Shown: positions 1-10,032 of the stretch, piece after piece
Layout of the letters: the number at the start of each line of letters is the position of its first letter
Position numbering within the stretch: the stretch's first letter is position 1
Assembly: GCF_003171515.1 (NCBI RefSeq)
Contig: NC_089393.1
Span: 1,550,001 to 1,614,000 of the forward strand
DNA length: 64,000 bases
Origin: Pyrenophora tritici-repentis
Taxonomy: Eukaryota > Ascomycota > Dothideomycetes > Pleosporales > Pleosporaceae
Direction: 5' to 3'
The notes under the pieces: model-generated
What the model saw: the letters and a program-made list of their open reading frames with translations, nothing else
Told to the model about the DNA's origin: nothing
The model's database searches: none
Translations under genes and position numbers: made by a program

Positions 1-12
1 CTTTACTAGACT

Positions 13-1011
13 ATGAACAACAACACAGTTTTCCGCCGCATCGTTTACGACGATTCTTAACTGGCTATCATCCCCCTAGGAACTAGTATAGCATGGTGGA
101 GCTTCATCTGCTACTTCACGTAACTCTCCTGGGAACTCCCCGTCATCTTCATCGAGGAGGGAAATGCAGATGATGAAATTGGTACCTTGTCGTGGGCTGA
201 AATTGTCAATTTTCTAAAATGGGAGGATTTCGCCAAGTTCATCGCCATGCGAACAGATGGCTCCGCATGCGTGTACCTATAAAATCGCTACTGCAGCAAA
301 TCCGGCATGAAACGCGCCATGGGGTGGATAAAAAAGGCCTATGCAGAGGATCAAGAAAGCATCATCCCTGCCGGCTTAGAGGATACCACCATGCACACAC
401 TCCTAAGCTACTGCTGCACCGAAAACGCACTTCGTCTCCTCGGTCTCAGCGAAAGCAGAAAAATTTGCTCGATAATCTGCGACTATTTAAATACCGATGT
501 CCACATCTTCGAACTCGCCCAAGTGTGGGAAAATGTGCAAGCGAAGAGTAAGTGGGCGAAAATGATAGCGGATCATGTTGGCCGGCGGCTTGCGGAGGCG
601 GACAACAATATCATCGAGCGTGGATATTGCCTTTGTGGCTGGAAGCATGTTTCCGGGGCAGATAAGCACTTGTGCATCCACACCTGGGCGTACGAAGATG
701 CTCATTTGAGGAATATGCTTGATTATGAGTTCGTCCAGATTGAACTTGCGGCCATGTATCCGCGGTATGGTACGTATTGCCGGTCTAAGATGAGGAATTG
801 GATTAAGAGCTGGGTGATGGAAGTTGCGGATCATCCTGCGTTGCCAGAGGGTACGCTTCCTCACGAGGAGGATGTCGTGGGCCCTTTGCCGGGGGAGTTC
901 CCAGAGCTTGAGGATCTGCCGACAATATGGAAGATGGGTCCTATACAGGGCGCAGTGCAGTTTAAGTTTGTGCATAATCCAACGGCTTCGGCTCTCAAGG
1001 ATGTGGGATAA
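13..1011 (+). pseudogene. Decayed gene for an unknown fungal protein, three in-frame TAA stops
   Basis: One reading frame runs from an ATG at 13 to a TAA at 1009-1011 (333 codons) and is broken only by TAA codons at 58-60, 118-120 and 280-282. Between the stops the translation stays protein-like (for example IFIEEGNADDEIGTLSW and FLKWEDFAKFIAM), so the whole stretch looks like one former exon rather than a short ORF starting at 307. The intact 3' part (234 codons from 307) has a Cys/His/Trp-rich stretch (CLCGWKHVSGADKHLCIHTW) and a proline/acid-rich tail. I do not recognise the family. All three stops can be explained by CAA to TAA (C to T at CpA), the change made by RIP. No intron has been placed that removes the stops. 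The gene may also begin upstream of the window. Confidence 0.6.
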
Positions 1012-1671
1012 TTTATTGAGACTAAACAGAGTGGGCCTTGGAGGGGGGAAAGACGGACTACGCATGTTAGTGAACGATGGCTTGCGAGTCAGGCACATAG
1101 TAGGGGTACCGACGATAGATCTTCTTCCAAAACAGATAGCACGGACACCTGCAGTAGTGGTATAGAGTTTGAAGGCGCACCACACGATGGTCCAAGAGAT
1201 TGCTCTCTCACAATGCCGATAAATTGGGTAGAGCTCTGGGCTGTGCCTAGGCTTCTAAGCGAGAAGATGAGAGAGGAACCGCACCTGACGGTGTATAGAG
1301 TACATTACTCTATGTTATTACTATGTCTCTTCTAAAGTCTAATTTGAGAGAAGAGATGATTGTACATATTAGTGATGTCTATGCTTAGCAGCAGATTTTC
1401 GCAACGCAGTTTTATTGTAATAATAATATAAATAAGCAGTTAATTTACTATCACTGTACCTTATACTTAGTAAAATACAGTATTCACTTAGTGAATGTAC
1501 GCGGGTAGGGCTGCCTTCAGCGTACACAATGAGCTTGTTCGAACTTGTCGGCGGTGGGAGAGAAGAGATGTTTTGTTGCATGCACAGATATCTCCTTAGT
1601 GCTTTCCTGTCGCTACCTAGGAAGCTTCGACGCCTCGAACAGCTCTTCCTTCCCTCCTTCCTAACGCCCCA
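1012..1671. other. Intergenic, no gene seen
   Basis: This stretch lies between two decayed genes pointing toward each other. The only ORFs are short or antisense continuations, with no recognisable motif. The middle (about 1300-1500) is AT-rich. I see no RNA gene or repeat in it. Confidence 0.5.
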
Positions 1672-2475
1672 CTAGCCTCCTACAGCAACAGCCCTGCTGA
1701 AAAGCTTCTCTCGCTTCATACAAAACGTTGCAAATAACATGACAACTCCTGCGACAGGGATCGTTACAAAGGGCATCTGCATTGCATGTGCGATAGCTTC
1801 AATCGCCCGCTCGCGCAACTCTCCACTCAGTTGGTGCAACAGTGCGCTCTGCGACCCCGCCACTGCGCTTTTTATCTCCGCCTCGGTGAAGCCTTGGCCA
1901 GAAAGAGCGGCCTTGAGCTCCTTGATAGCAGTGGACTGGTAGATCTGGCCAGCGATGGCAAGCGCGATGACTTGGCCACCGATCTGCGAAACGTTCTGCA
2001 ACTTGAGTCCGGGACCCACGTCTGGCTTCAGTGTCAGAGTTGCGACGGTGTATCTCGTAATCATAGACAACCCGGTTCCCACAGCGACTATAAAGGACAG
2101 GCCATAGATGAGTGCTGTTGACGGATTTGGGTTGAGGTAGACTATTAGCTGACCACCGCCAACTACGAGGAAGATGCTAGCGATGACATAAAGGACCATG
2201 TACACCTTGATCAGATGAAGGAGGGAGCCTGAGACGAGGTTCGCCGTGACGCCGATGACGACAAAGGGAAGTAAACGCACAGCCGCCATGAGCGCCTCGT
2301 CGCCCCTCACGAACTGGAAGAAGAGAGGGATATAGTAGACGACGACTTAGAGCGTTGTCGTACCTGCCGCCGTTACAACATAGAGGAGCGTCTGCGTACA
2401 GTCCCAAAACACGGTAATAGAACGTTGCCCCAAAGCCACAGGAGTTTCTGTTTGAACTTTATCTTCTCTCTTTCA
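1672..2475 (-). pseudogene. C-terminal remnant of an MFS (DHA2/14-spanner) drug efflux transporter
   Basis: The minus-strand frame gives the second half of a fungal multidrug MFS carrier: a loop ending YYIPLFFQFVRGDEAL, then hydrophobic segments (LLPFVVIGVTANLVSG, VYMVLYVIASIFLVVGGG, IYGLSFIVAVGTGLSM), the loop KLQNVSQIGGQVIALAIAGQ and a last span near VTIPVAGVVMLFATFCM. The N-terminal half with motif A is missing: the frame closes with a TGA just upstream of 2475, with no start codon. A TAA at 2347-2349 interrupts the otherwise conserved LLYVVTAAGTTTL/VVVYYIPLFF join and is explained by CAA to TAA. Truncation plus nonsense make it a non-functional relic. Family members are plasma-membrane H+ antiporters exporting toxins or drugs; nothing suggests this copy works. 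Confidence 0.8.
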
Positions 2476-2626
2476 CTTGCAAACGACCGTGGACTTTATC
2501 TCGTGTTAGCGGGATGCTAAGAGACTGATATAAAAGCCAAACTTTTGCGTGCATTCTGGAATATTCCTACAACTCGCTCTCAATTTTATCTAGGCACCTT
2601 TTACCAAAGCCCAACCACGTTCTACT

Positions 2627-3174
2627 ATGGGCGACAAACCTCGACGCTCAGTGTCTGGCCTCATCAACTGGGAGAAACGAAAGGCAGAGTACCGGCACAT
2701 TGATCAGCACATTGAGCAAGGCCAGAAACGCAACGAAGAGGAACGTATCAAGTGGATACAACAGACGGAAGAAGAGAAGACCAAGCGAGTGCAAGCCGAG
2801 CGCGCATGCTCACTTGCAGGTATTCCGACATTTTACGTCAAAATAGTTGAAGAGATGAACCGGACCATCGACGACATTGTTAGTACTCATCCAGCTATAG
2901 CGAGTATAGCGGCTAACAAACACCACAGCTGTATGAGCATGGGATTAACGTAACCAAGGTGGAAGTGTTGATGGAGTGCCTTGAGCATATGGAACAATAT
3001 GACGAGGTCCAGAAAGGCATGGAGGCTTTTCAGGCTTCCAAAAACGCACACGGCACTGAAGGACAGCATCAGATTCCAGTTCCACGCATGACGTCGCAGG
3101 AACTCAAGATGCGACTTGCTCGAGGCCCAGGACAACCACCACGTCCAGGCGGTGCTTGGGGGTATATGTCTTGA
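2627..3174 (+). CDS. Unknown protein of 165 aa, two exons
   Basis: Exon 1 starts at the ATG at 2627 and ends at 2878. A 50-bp intron (2879-2928) has a GT donor, a GCTAAC branch site and a CAG acceptor. Exon 2 (2929-3174) stays in frame and ends in TGA. Splicing is preferred to reading through because read-through gives a 108-residue product with an atypical tail, while the spliced frame gives a coherent helical protein. The N-terminal third is highly charged and probably coiled (KRNEEERIKWIQQTEEEKTK), the middle holds two predicted helices around VEVLMECLEHMEQYDEV, and the C-terminus is Gly/Pro-rich (GPGQPPRPGGAWGYMS). No signal peptide, membrane segment or known domain is visible. It sits 176 bp from the Fot1 element and between relics, so it may itself be a lineage-specific gene. 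Confidence 0.6.
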
Positions 3175-3349
3175 CTATTATCATCACTGCAGCTATGAGA
3201 GGATGCGGATATGATTCGGATGGAGGTTAACCATATTACTGCAGTTGCGAGGCAAGAGAAAGCGATGCCAAGGAAAGCACAAGGCAAGGGACATCATACA
3301 AGTTGGCAGGCACATGTATATCATAGGGCCCATAATGCAAGGACACATA

Positions 3350-3404
3350 ACATGATCCATGGGCGAGCGGCGCACACGGGCGAGCGGCGCACCCCACCAA
3401 CTTT
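3350..3404 (+). repeat. Left terminal inverted repeat of the Fot1/pogo element
   Basis: This 55-bp terminal repeat begins ACATGATCC and is the exact reverse complement of 5149-5203. It contains a 15-bp motif (gggcgagcggcgcac) twice, at 3361-3375 and 3378-3392, with a 17-bp period. Such repeated motifs inside the termini are typical transposase binding sites. Confidence 0.95.
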
Positions 3405-3430
3405 ACTCACCTTACTGATCTTAATCTACA

Positions 3431-5083
3431 ATGGCTCAACGCAGCGCTACTCAATTACTATCAAATGAAGCAGATATTCAGCTTGCTATCTCATCTATTA
3501 ATGCGCACCAGATCCAAGGTACCCGTACTGCTGCAGTAGTCTACAACGTAGCCGAAACAACGCTCCGCCGCCGACGCGCTGGTATACCTGCCCGACGCGA
3601 TTGCCCGCCCAACTCAAGGAAGCTTACCCAGAGAGAAGAGGAGGTGATTATTAGCTATATACTTCAGCTAGATCTGCGTGGATTTGCGCCTACCTACACA
3701 GCTGTACGTGATATGGCTGATAAGCTGCTGGCTGCGCGTGGTGGAGAGCAGGTTGGAGTCAACTGGCCATCTACCTTTGTTAAGCGTACAGACAGTCTTC
3801 GGACGTGTTTCAACCAAGCGTACGATAGGCAGAGAGCTCTTTGTGAGGATGCAACATTAATAAAGAGGTGGTTTAAGCTTGTAGAAGAGACAAAGGCTGA
3901 GCTAGGTATCTGCGATGAGGACGTCTACAACTTTGATGAAGCTGGCTTTATGATGGGCAAGATTACAACGCAGCTAGTTATAACAGGAGCAGAGAGGAGA
4001 GGCAGGCCGAAGAGTATTCAGCCAGGCAATCGCGAGTGGGTAACGCTGATCGCTGCTATCAGCGCTGCTGGCTGGTCAGTCCCACCGTTCCTCATCTTCG
4101 CTGGCCAGTACCACCTATCAGCCTGGTATAAGGAAGCTGAGATCCCACGCGACTGGGCGATCGCAGTCAGCGATAATGGCTGGACGAATAATGAGCTTGG
4201 AGTTGAGTGGCTAAAGCACTTCAACGCTCACACGCAGGCTCGTAGTGTAGGCGCGCGTCGCCTGCTTATTATTGATGGCCATAAGAGCCACCAATCTCTA
4301 GAGTTCCAGGAGCTCTGCAAGGAGAACAATATCCATACGCTCTGTATGCCTCCTCACTCATCTCACCTACTCCAGCCACTTGATGTTGGCTGCTTCTCGC
4401 CATTGAAGCGCGCGTACAGCCGTGAGGTGGAGAGCCTTATGCGCAACCACATCAACCACATCACCAAGCTAGAGTTTCTGCCAGCGTTCAAGGCAGCATT
4501 TGATCAAGCGTTCACGCCAGCCAATATCTGCTCAGCCTTCCGCGGCGCAGGCCTTGTTCCTCTACAACCAGAGGCTGTTCTATCAAAGGTAGATGTACAA
4601 CTGCGTACACCTACTCCTCCAGCAGCTCTGCCAGAGGCTCCCTGGGTAGCTCAAACGCCGAGCAACGCGCGTGAGCTTGAGGCTCAGTCAAGCCTAATAC
4701 GTGAGCGCGTGCGCCAGCACAAGAGCTCATCACCAGCTTCAATTATTATGGCGATTGACCAGCTAAAGAAGGGCGCCGAGGTGATGATGCTCTCTGCTGA
4801 GCTGATGCGCGATCGGATCTCTAGTCTTGAGAAGGCCAATAGCGCAGCCTCAGAGCGTAGGCGGCGCTCTAAAAGGCGTATACAGAAGCATGGAGTACTC
4901 ACAAAGGGAGCTGGAGAGGATATACTGGCTCAAAATGAGGCTGACCAGCAGATTGCTCATGAAGAGCGTCAAGGAGGAGCGCGATCAGGCCTCAGCCAGC
5001 GGGCTCAAAGGCGCTGCACTAGGTGCAAGGAGACTGGGCACAACTCGCGCACATGCAAGACTGATACTATTAATATAGAGTAA
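3431..5083 (+). CDS. Fot1/pogo transposase, DDE_1 superfamily, with C-terminal zinc knuckle
   Basis: This 550-residue transposase cuts and reinserts its own element at TA sites. An N-terminal psq/CENP-B-like helix-turn-helix region lies at about residues 10-110 ([29 protein letters not shown]). It is followed by the DDE catalytic core: D169 in NFDEAG, D282 in [10 protein letters not shown] and D318 in [10 protein letters not shown], with 35 residues between the last two (DD35D). Near the end, residues 529-542 form a CCHC knuckle (C-x2-C-x4-H-x4-C), which would bind nucleic acid and occurs in a subset of fungal pogo transposases. There is no intron, stop or frameshift, and all catalytic residues are present. 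The start codon lies 26 bp inside the left repeat boundary, so the promoter must lie within the element's own 5' end or the flanking DNA. Confidence 0.93.
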   Translation: MAQRSATQLLSNEADIQLAISSINAHQIQGTRTAAVVYNVAETTLRRRRAGIPARRDCPPNSRKLTQREEEVIISYILQLDLRGFAPTYTAVRDMADKLLAARGGEQVGVNWPSTFVKRTDSLRTCFNQAYDRQRALCEDATLIKRWFKLVEETKAELGICDEDVYNFDEAGFMMGKITTQLVITGAERRGRPKSIQPGNREWVTLIAAISAAGWSVPPFLIFAGQYHLSAWYKEAEIPRDWAIAVSDNGWTNNELGVEWLKHFNAHTQARSVGARRLLIIDGHKSHQSLEFQELCKENNIHTLCMPPHSSHLLQPLDVGCFSPLKRAYSREVESLMRNHINHITKLEFLPAFKAAFDQAFTPANICSAFRGAGLVPLQPEAVLSKVDVQLRTPTPPAALPEAPWVAQTPSNARELEAQSSLIRERVRQHKSSSPASIIMAIDQLKKGAEVMMLSAELMRDRISSLEKANSAASERRRRSKRRIQKHGVLTKGAGEDILAQNEADQQIAHEERQGGARSGLSQRAQRRCTRCKETGHNSRTCKTDTINIE

Positions 5084-5148
5084 TCTACTGTATCAATATC
5101 TAGCAATAATATTATCGCGTTGTTGAGATGCATCGCTTTAAAGTTGCA

Positions 5149-5203
5149 AAAGTTGGTGGGGTGCGCCGCTCGCCCGTGTGCGCCGCTCGCCCATGGATCA
5201 TGT
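5149..5203 (-). repeat. Right terminal inverted repeat of the Fot1/pogo element
   Basis: This is the perfect 55-bp inverted copy of the left terminus, followed by the TA target duplication. The same doubled 15-bp motif is present in inverted orientation. Confidence 0.95.
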
Positions 5204-5205
5204 TA

Positions 5206-6256
5206 ACGAAAGTCAAACATTAAATGAATGTCTTAAACGGACAAGAGAATGTATATGAGAGGTTTACGTTAGCATAAAAACAACTCTTGTCCAATCATGT
5301 CCTACTTTTGCGCAAAAACCTCTACGCCTTTGTCATTGGCAGTGATGAATGAAAGGGCGTAGAGATGGCGAGTACGAGTGGGAGGCTATTGAAGAGGTAA
5401 CAGGCGAGTAATTTCTTTTCACGGTGGATAGGCCAGGACAGCATCTGTTTTCGCCTAGCAACCTATCGGAATTGCTGATGGGTACCGCATATGCATGTGT
5501 TGGATTTCATTGCAGCCTCCAATCGGTTCTGTGCAATGGTCCACTTTACAGCCTGCGAAACGCTTCTACTACACAATTCCAAGTCATGGTGGCGAGCCGA
5601 GGCCACGGACTTGTGCGATAACTTGCAGCCTAATCTCGCCAACATGTGACGCTCGGATTCGGACGATGAAGGGCTGGCCGAAGCTAAATGGCGATCATGA
5701 TCCACGGGCGTGCCTGGATCCGCAGGTCTAGTAGAGTAGACTGTCGTGGTAGTAGCAATGTCTCCTTTCCGATTGCGGTTAGGCGTGCGCGGAGTAATGG
5801 CAGCCTCGGCACAAAAGTCTTTGACGTAACCCCCTCTTCATCTATACAAACGGCGCGAGACGACTGCCCCAATGGCGCGCTTTTGAAGGGAGGGCATGCC
5901 ATGCCAAAGGTCAGACATCTTGGCTCCCGGTGGGGTAGCGTGTGTAAAGGGTGGCGTTGCACGATGCATCATGTGGAGCGCCGTGTCGGTGTCGGGGCTA
6001 TGTACGTCTACTACAAAGTAAGGTTGGACTCCGGCTCCCCTTTGCAAATGCTTATTCTTTCTTCTTTCGGTGTACCCGCACCGACACGTTCTGAAAAAGA
6101 GTTGCCTTGCTGAATTGACGCTCATCTATCACCATCATAGCGATTGTGTTATTATACAGGTTTTTTTCTCTCCGACCTACGTGTAGCGAAGCGCGCGCAG
6201 CATCCGTACCTGCATCCGGACAGTCAGCACTCTAATAGGCGCGCCCCAATCACGCC
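5206..6256. other. Intergenic region upstream of the monooxygenase gene
   Basis: About 1 kb separates the transposon from the monooxygenase start. Overlapping ORFs on both strands (for example 5688-6113 plus and 5684-5962 minus) share no protein-like features and look like chance. The last 200 bp probably hold the monooxygenase promoter; no clear TATA box was identified. Confidence 0.5.
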
Positions 6257-7784
6257 ATGATCCACTCGTACTTTGACGTCCTCATTATCGGTAGTGGCCT
6301 GAGTGGCATCAACTCGGCCTACCGCATTCAAGAGGCGCTACCAGATGCCAGATTCGCCGTCCTCGAAGCGCGACACGAGCTTGGTGGGACATGGTCGCAG
6401 TTCAAGTACCCGGGCGTGCGCTCCGATTCCGACCTGCACACGCTGGGCTTTCAATTCTACCCATGGCGCGCGAAGAACCCAATTGCGACGGGGCCGAGCA
6501 TCATGAACTACTTGCAGGAGACGGCACAGAAATTCGACATAGACAAGAAGATTAGATACCGACACAAGGTCCTATCGGCGGACTGGAAGAGTGACCAGCA
6601 GCACTGGAAGCTGGAGGTCGAGGTCGACAATGAGGTTGGCAGAGAGCCGCGCATCGTCACATACTGGACCAAGTGGCTCATCATGGGCACTGGCTACTAC
6701 AACTACACAGAGCCGCTGCAGGCGAATATTCCTGGCATTGACAAGTTCCAGGGCAAGATTGTGCACCCGCAATTCTGGCCACAGGACCTCGACTACAAGG
6801 ACAAGAAGATGATTGTGGTGGGCAGTGGGGCGACTTCCATCACACTTCTGCCCGCACTCGTTGACGGTGGGGTGGGCAGTGTGACGCAGTTACAGAGGAG
6901 TCCCAGCTACATCATGAGTATACCACAGGATGAGGAGGTATGGTGCGAGAAGTGGGCACCAGAGTGGTTTACCCTACGATACAAGCGTACGTCGTCTCGC
7001 TTCTCACACTCAATTACCATTATTAACGCACTAGACAGGCTTCTTGTTCCTCGTCATACCAGTGCTCCTCTACAAATTCTGCATCTGGTTCCCATCCCTC
7101 GCCGCCTCCGTCCTCGTCAAGAAAGCTGCCTCGCAACTCCCGCCTGAATTCCCCGTAGACCCCCACTTCAAACCCGGCTACAACCCTTGGCAACAGCGCA
7201 TGTGCCTGTGTCCCGATGGCGACTATTTCAAAGCCTTCAACTCGGGCAGAGCACACATCGTGACGGACACAATCAAGAACGTTCACGCTGATGGCATCGA
7301 GCTGACCAGTGGACATAAGCTGAACGCCGACATCATCGTCACAGCCACCGGCCTCAATATGCAACTCCTCGGAGGCATAGACGTGAGCGTAGATGGCGAG
7401 AAGGTCGACATATCCTCGCAATACATGTGGCGCAACAGCATGCTTACCAACCTTCCCAATCTCGGCAACATCCTCGGCTACTGGAATGCGTCTTGGACTC
7501 TCGGCTCTGACCTTGCATCCCGCATGTTCGTGCGCCTCATCAAGCACCAGCGCGATCATGGATACACGAACGTGGTACCGGTGATTGATGAAAAAGCAAA
7601 GGAAAAGACCACGTCGGCTAGTCCGCTGAATAGCACGTATATTAAGAACGCCATGAGCAAGATGCCACATTGTGCAGATAGCGGACCGTGGAAGCCGAGG
7701 GATAATTGGTTTTTGGATTCTTGGGGATTGAAGACGGGGAGTTTGGAGGAGGGGCTGAAGTGGGAGAAGGTGGTCGTTGAGTAG
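6257..7784 (+). CDS. Flavin-dependent monooxygenase, Baeyer-Villiger type
   Basis: The spliced protein has 491 residues from exons 6257-6986 and 7039-7784. The 52-bp intron (donor GTACGT, acceptor ACAG) falls inside an arginine codon and restores the frame YKR/FLFLVIPVLLY. The enzyme uses FAD, NADPH and O2 to insert oxygen into a ketone, sulfide or amine substrate. It has an FAD-binding GSGLSG at residues 12-17, the Baeyer-Villiger fingerprint F-x-G-x3-H-x3-WP at about 164-175 (FQGKIVHPQFWP), a second Rossmann motif GSGATS at about 189-194 for NADPH, and a TATGLN motif in the C-terminal half. Length is normal for the EthA-like branch. Substrate cannot be told from sequence. It is convergent with an MFS carrier gene, so a shared catabolic or secondary pathway is possible but unproven. 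Confidence 0.92.
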
Positions 7785-8128
7785 GTTTTTCGAGCGTGCT
7801 AGGCCCATTTATCCTTGTAGGATATATACGGCAAATGCACATAATGCCCACTTGAATGCATAATTTATTCATCAGACTACTTGAGGACTGGCCCTTCGTA
7901 TTTCCATTCGTATAGTGAAACGAGCCGCAACCGCTCACATGCCAGACGTCACACTGCCGAGATAGACATCGCGTTGTCAATCCGGGGCACAAAACGAAGC
8001 CATGAACAGCAATATACCTATAACGGTAATATCCAACTACACTAACCTGGGTATAACACTTCTAGCATAAACTAACACCATAAATCCTACCCCCATCCAC
8101 GGTCCAGCCGTCTCCCCTGACCCCTTGC
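7785..8128. other. Convergent intergenic spacer (two 3' ends)
   Basis: This spacer separates the monooxygenase stop from the MFS transporter stop on the other strand. It should contain both polyadenylation regions. No gene or repeat is visible. Confidence 0.6.
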
Positions 8129-10032
8129 TTACAACGTCTGCATACCCCTCGTCTCAATCGGCAAAACCAACATACTAAAAAACGCGGCAATAAACAGCCC
8201 ACCCGACGCATAAATCGGCGCCTTCGGGTTACTCCCACCCGCCTGAATCGCCACAATCGGCGCACAAAGCCCCGCCACCCTATTCAAGAAACTGCTCATA
8301 CCCGTACCCGTACCTCTTATCGGCGCTGGGAAGACCTCTGGCGTATACGCATACAGCACACCGTACATGATATTCTGGAAAAAGGCTTCTAGACACGTGA
8401 ACGCGAGCTGGAAGTCTGAATCGGCGGAGATGGTGAAGAGGAAGACGAAGACGCCGGTGATGACTGTTGCAATAGCCATGGTACCCTTGCGGCCGATGTA
8501 CTTGAGGTCGACGGTGTAGCAGGCGATTAGGGAACCAGGGACGCCTACAATGGCGCTGATGGCGTAGTTGCGGTACACAGTGCTTGTATCAATTTCCGCA
8601 GCAGAGCCAAGGTACTGGGGGAGAAAGGCGTTGAAGAGCGGATACGCCATACCGATAGTCGACCATTGGAACCAAAGGAGTGCGGTGGTAAGACCGATCT
8701 TCTTGTCCAAGAAAAGGGCCTTGAAGCGCTTCATCGAGAAGCGACTGAGTGAGCGTTTGATGATTTCGATGGCGCTGAGTTTGATGACGTCTTCCGAGGT
8801 GACGTCTGGGTTACCGCCAATTTGGTTAAGGATGTCTTCAGTGAGCCAGGTGTGGGTGCGGTTGTAGTGCGCGATGCCATAGACGGTTGCGACGGCTTCG
8901 GCTTGGCGGCCGCGCGAGAGGAGGAATTTGGGGGATTCGTAGAGGTGGAAGAGGAAGAAGCGGGCAATGAACATGGAAAAGGTTATTGCGCCGAGGGTCA
9001 GGATGAGGTACCGCCAGCCCATGTTGTCGGCTTTGCTGCATTGGCCTGCGGGCGTGGAGGTGGGGCAGGAGAAGTTGGGGATAAATGCCCATGCCACTGC
9101 GGGTTGTTAGTATGATCTAACCCGGTTGTTCTGATGGAAGACTTGCATAGTGAGGCAATCAGGTTACCAACGGGCCAGAATACTGACAGCAGAGTGAGGA
9201 GATTTCCTGAAGTCTGCGGGAGAAACTCTAAGAACAATGCTCCGTCAACGGGAAGATTGCCGCCGACACCAAGACCAATGCATGCGTAAAGAGCACATGT
9301 TCCAATCCAGTTGGGTCCGCCTCCAGACGCAAGTCCAAAGACACCAGCGAGGAAGAGCGTAAAGTTGAACGCCAGACGACGACCAATGATGTCTGATGCG
9401 GTACCCCAAAAGGAGGCGCCAATGCAAAGGCCCAGGAAGAGCGATAGAGTCGTGTATCGTACTTCAGTCTCGCTGACACCAAACTCAGCGCTCAATTGCG
9501 GCAGTGTAAGAGCAACACCCTGTATTCTTGTAAGTCCCATCATACACTCTGCCACGTAAAAAGTACCTGAAGCCAAAGATTATCAGCCATCCACCCACCT
9601 CCACAAAGCGCAAAGAGCTGCCATTGATACCTTCCCATCCCCATATCCTGCAACGCCTTATTAATAACCTTTGCTTTGCCTGATCGAGTCAGCACCACAC
9701 TACAAATCTCCCCACAACTCCACTCCAGTATACTCACGATCATAGGGGGTATCAGTATCCGACGCCGCAACATCAGCGTCAATCTCTGCTTTGAGTGCTG
9801 CAACACTCATGCCATGGTTAACAACACCACTAGATGCATTACTTTCCGGTCGTCCGAGGGCAGCACCGCCGGCCTCATCTTCTTTGGTCGCTTTCTCGGA
9901 TGTGGTGAGTGAGGCGCGTGGGTGGGTGGCAAGGGAGCTGCGATGGGTGGTGTCGTCGAGAGGGACATGGACGTCTGGGAATTCGTCTATGTGGTGAGTC
10001 TTGAATGGGTTCACAAACATAGTTCGCACCAT
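8129..10032 (-). CDS. MFS transporter (SV2/sugar-carrier-like), four exons, one GC-AG intron
   Basis: The spliced protein has 582 residues from exons 10032-9738, 9679-9567, 9519-9147 and 9096-8129. Introns are 58, 47 and 50 bp. The third begins GCAAGT instead of GT, has a perfect TACTAAC branch site and a GCAG acceptor, and is the only splice that keeps the frame NLIASL/LAWAFIPNF. The protein has a 98-residue cytoplasmic N-terminus, then KVINKALQDMGMGRYQW leading into the first span, the motif GTASDIIGRR between early spans, and LYAYTPEVFPAPIRGTGTG and ETRGM near the end, as in sugar-porter and SV2-like carriers. It should sit in the plasma membrane and move a small organic solute; the substrate is unknown. 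A second in-frame ATG lies four codons in, so the exact start could be 10020. Confidence 0.88.

Larger units (their letters stand above)
3350..5203 (+). mobile_element. Intact Fot1/pogo-type Tc1-mariner DNA transposon
   Basis: The element is 1854 bp long, is flanked by a TA target duplication (3348-3349 and 5204-5205) and ends in 55-bp inverted repeats that match perfectly. It carries a single uninterrupted transposase frame. Size, TA target, inverted repeats and DD35D transposase all fit the fungal Fot1/pogo branch of Tc1-mariner. Identical termini plus an intact frame show a recent insertion with no sign of RIP, in contrast to the relics beside it. Confidence 0.95.

Noticed and set aside
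307..1011. A functional 234-codon gene starting at 307
   Set aside because: The same frame continues upstream with protein-like sequence through three TAA codons, so 307 is an internal methionine of a broken gene.
5684..6125. Overlapping ORFs on both strands upstream of the monooxygenase
   Set aside because: Mirror-image ORFs in GC-rich noncoding DNA; no motif in either.
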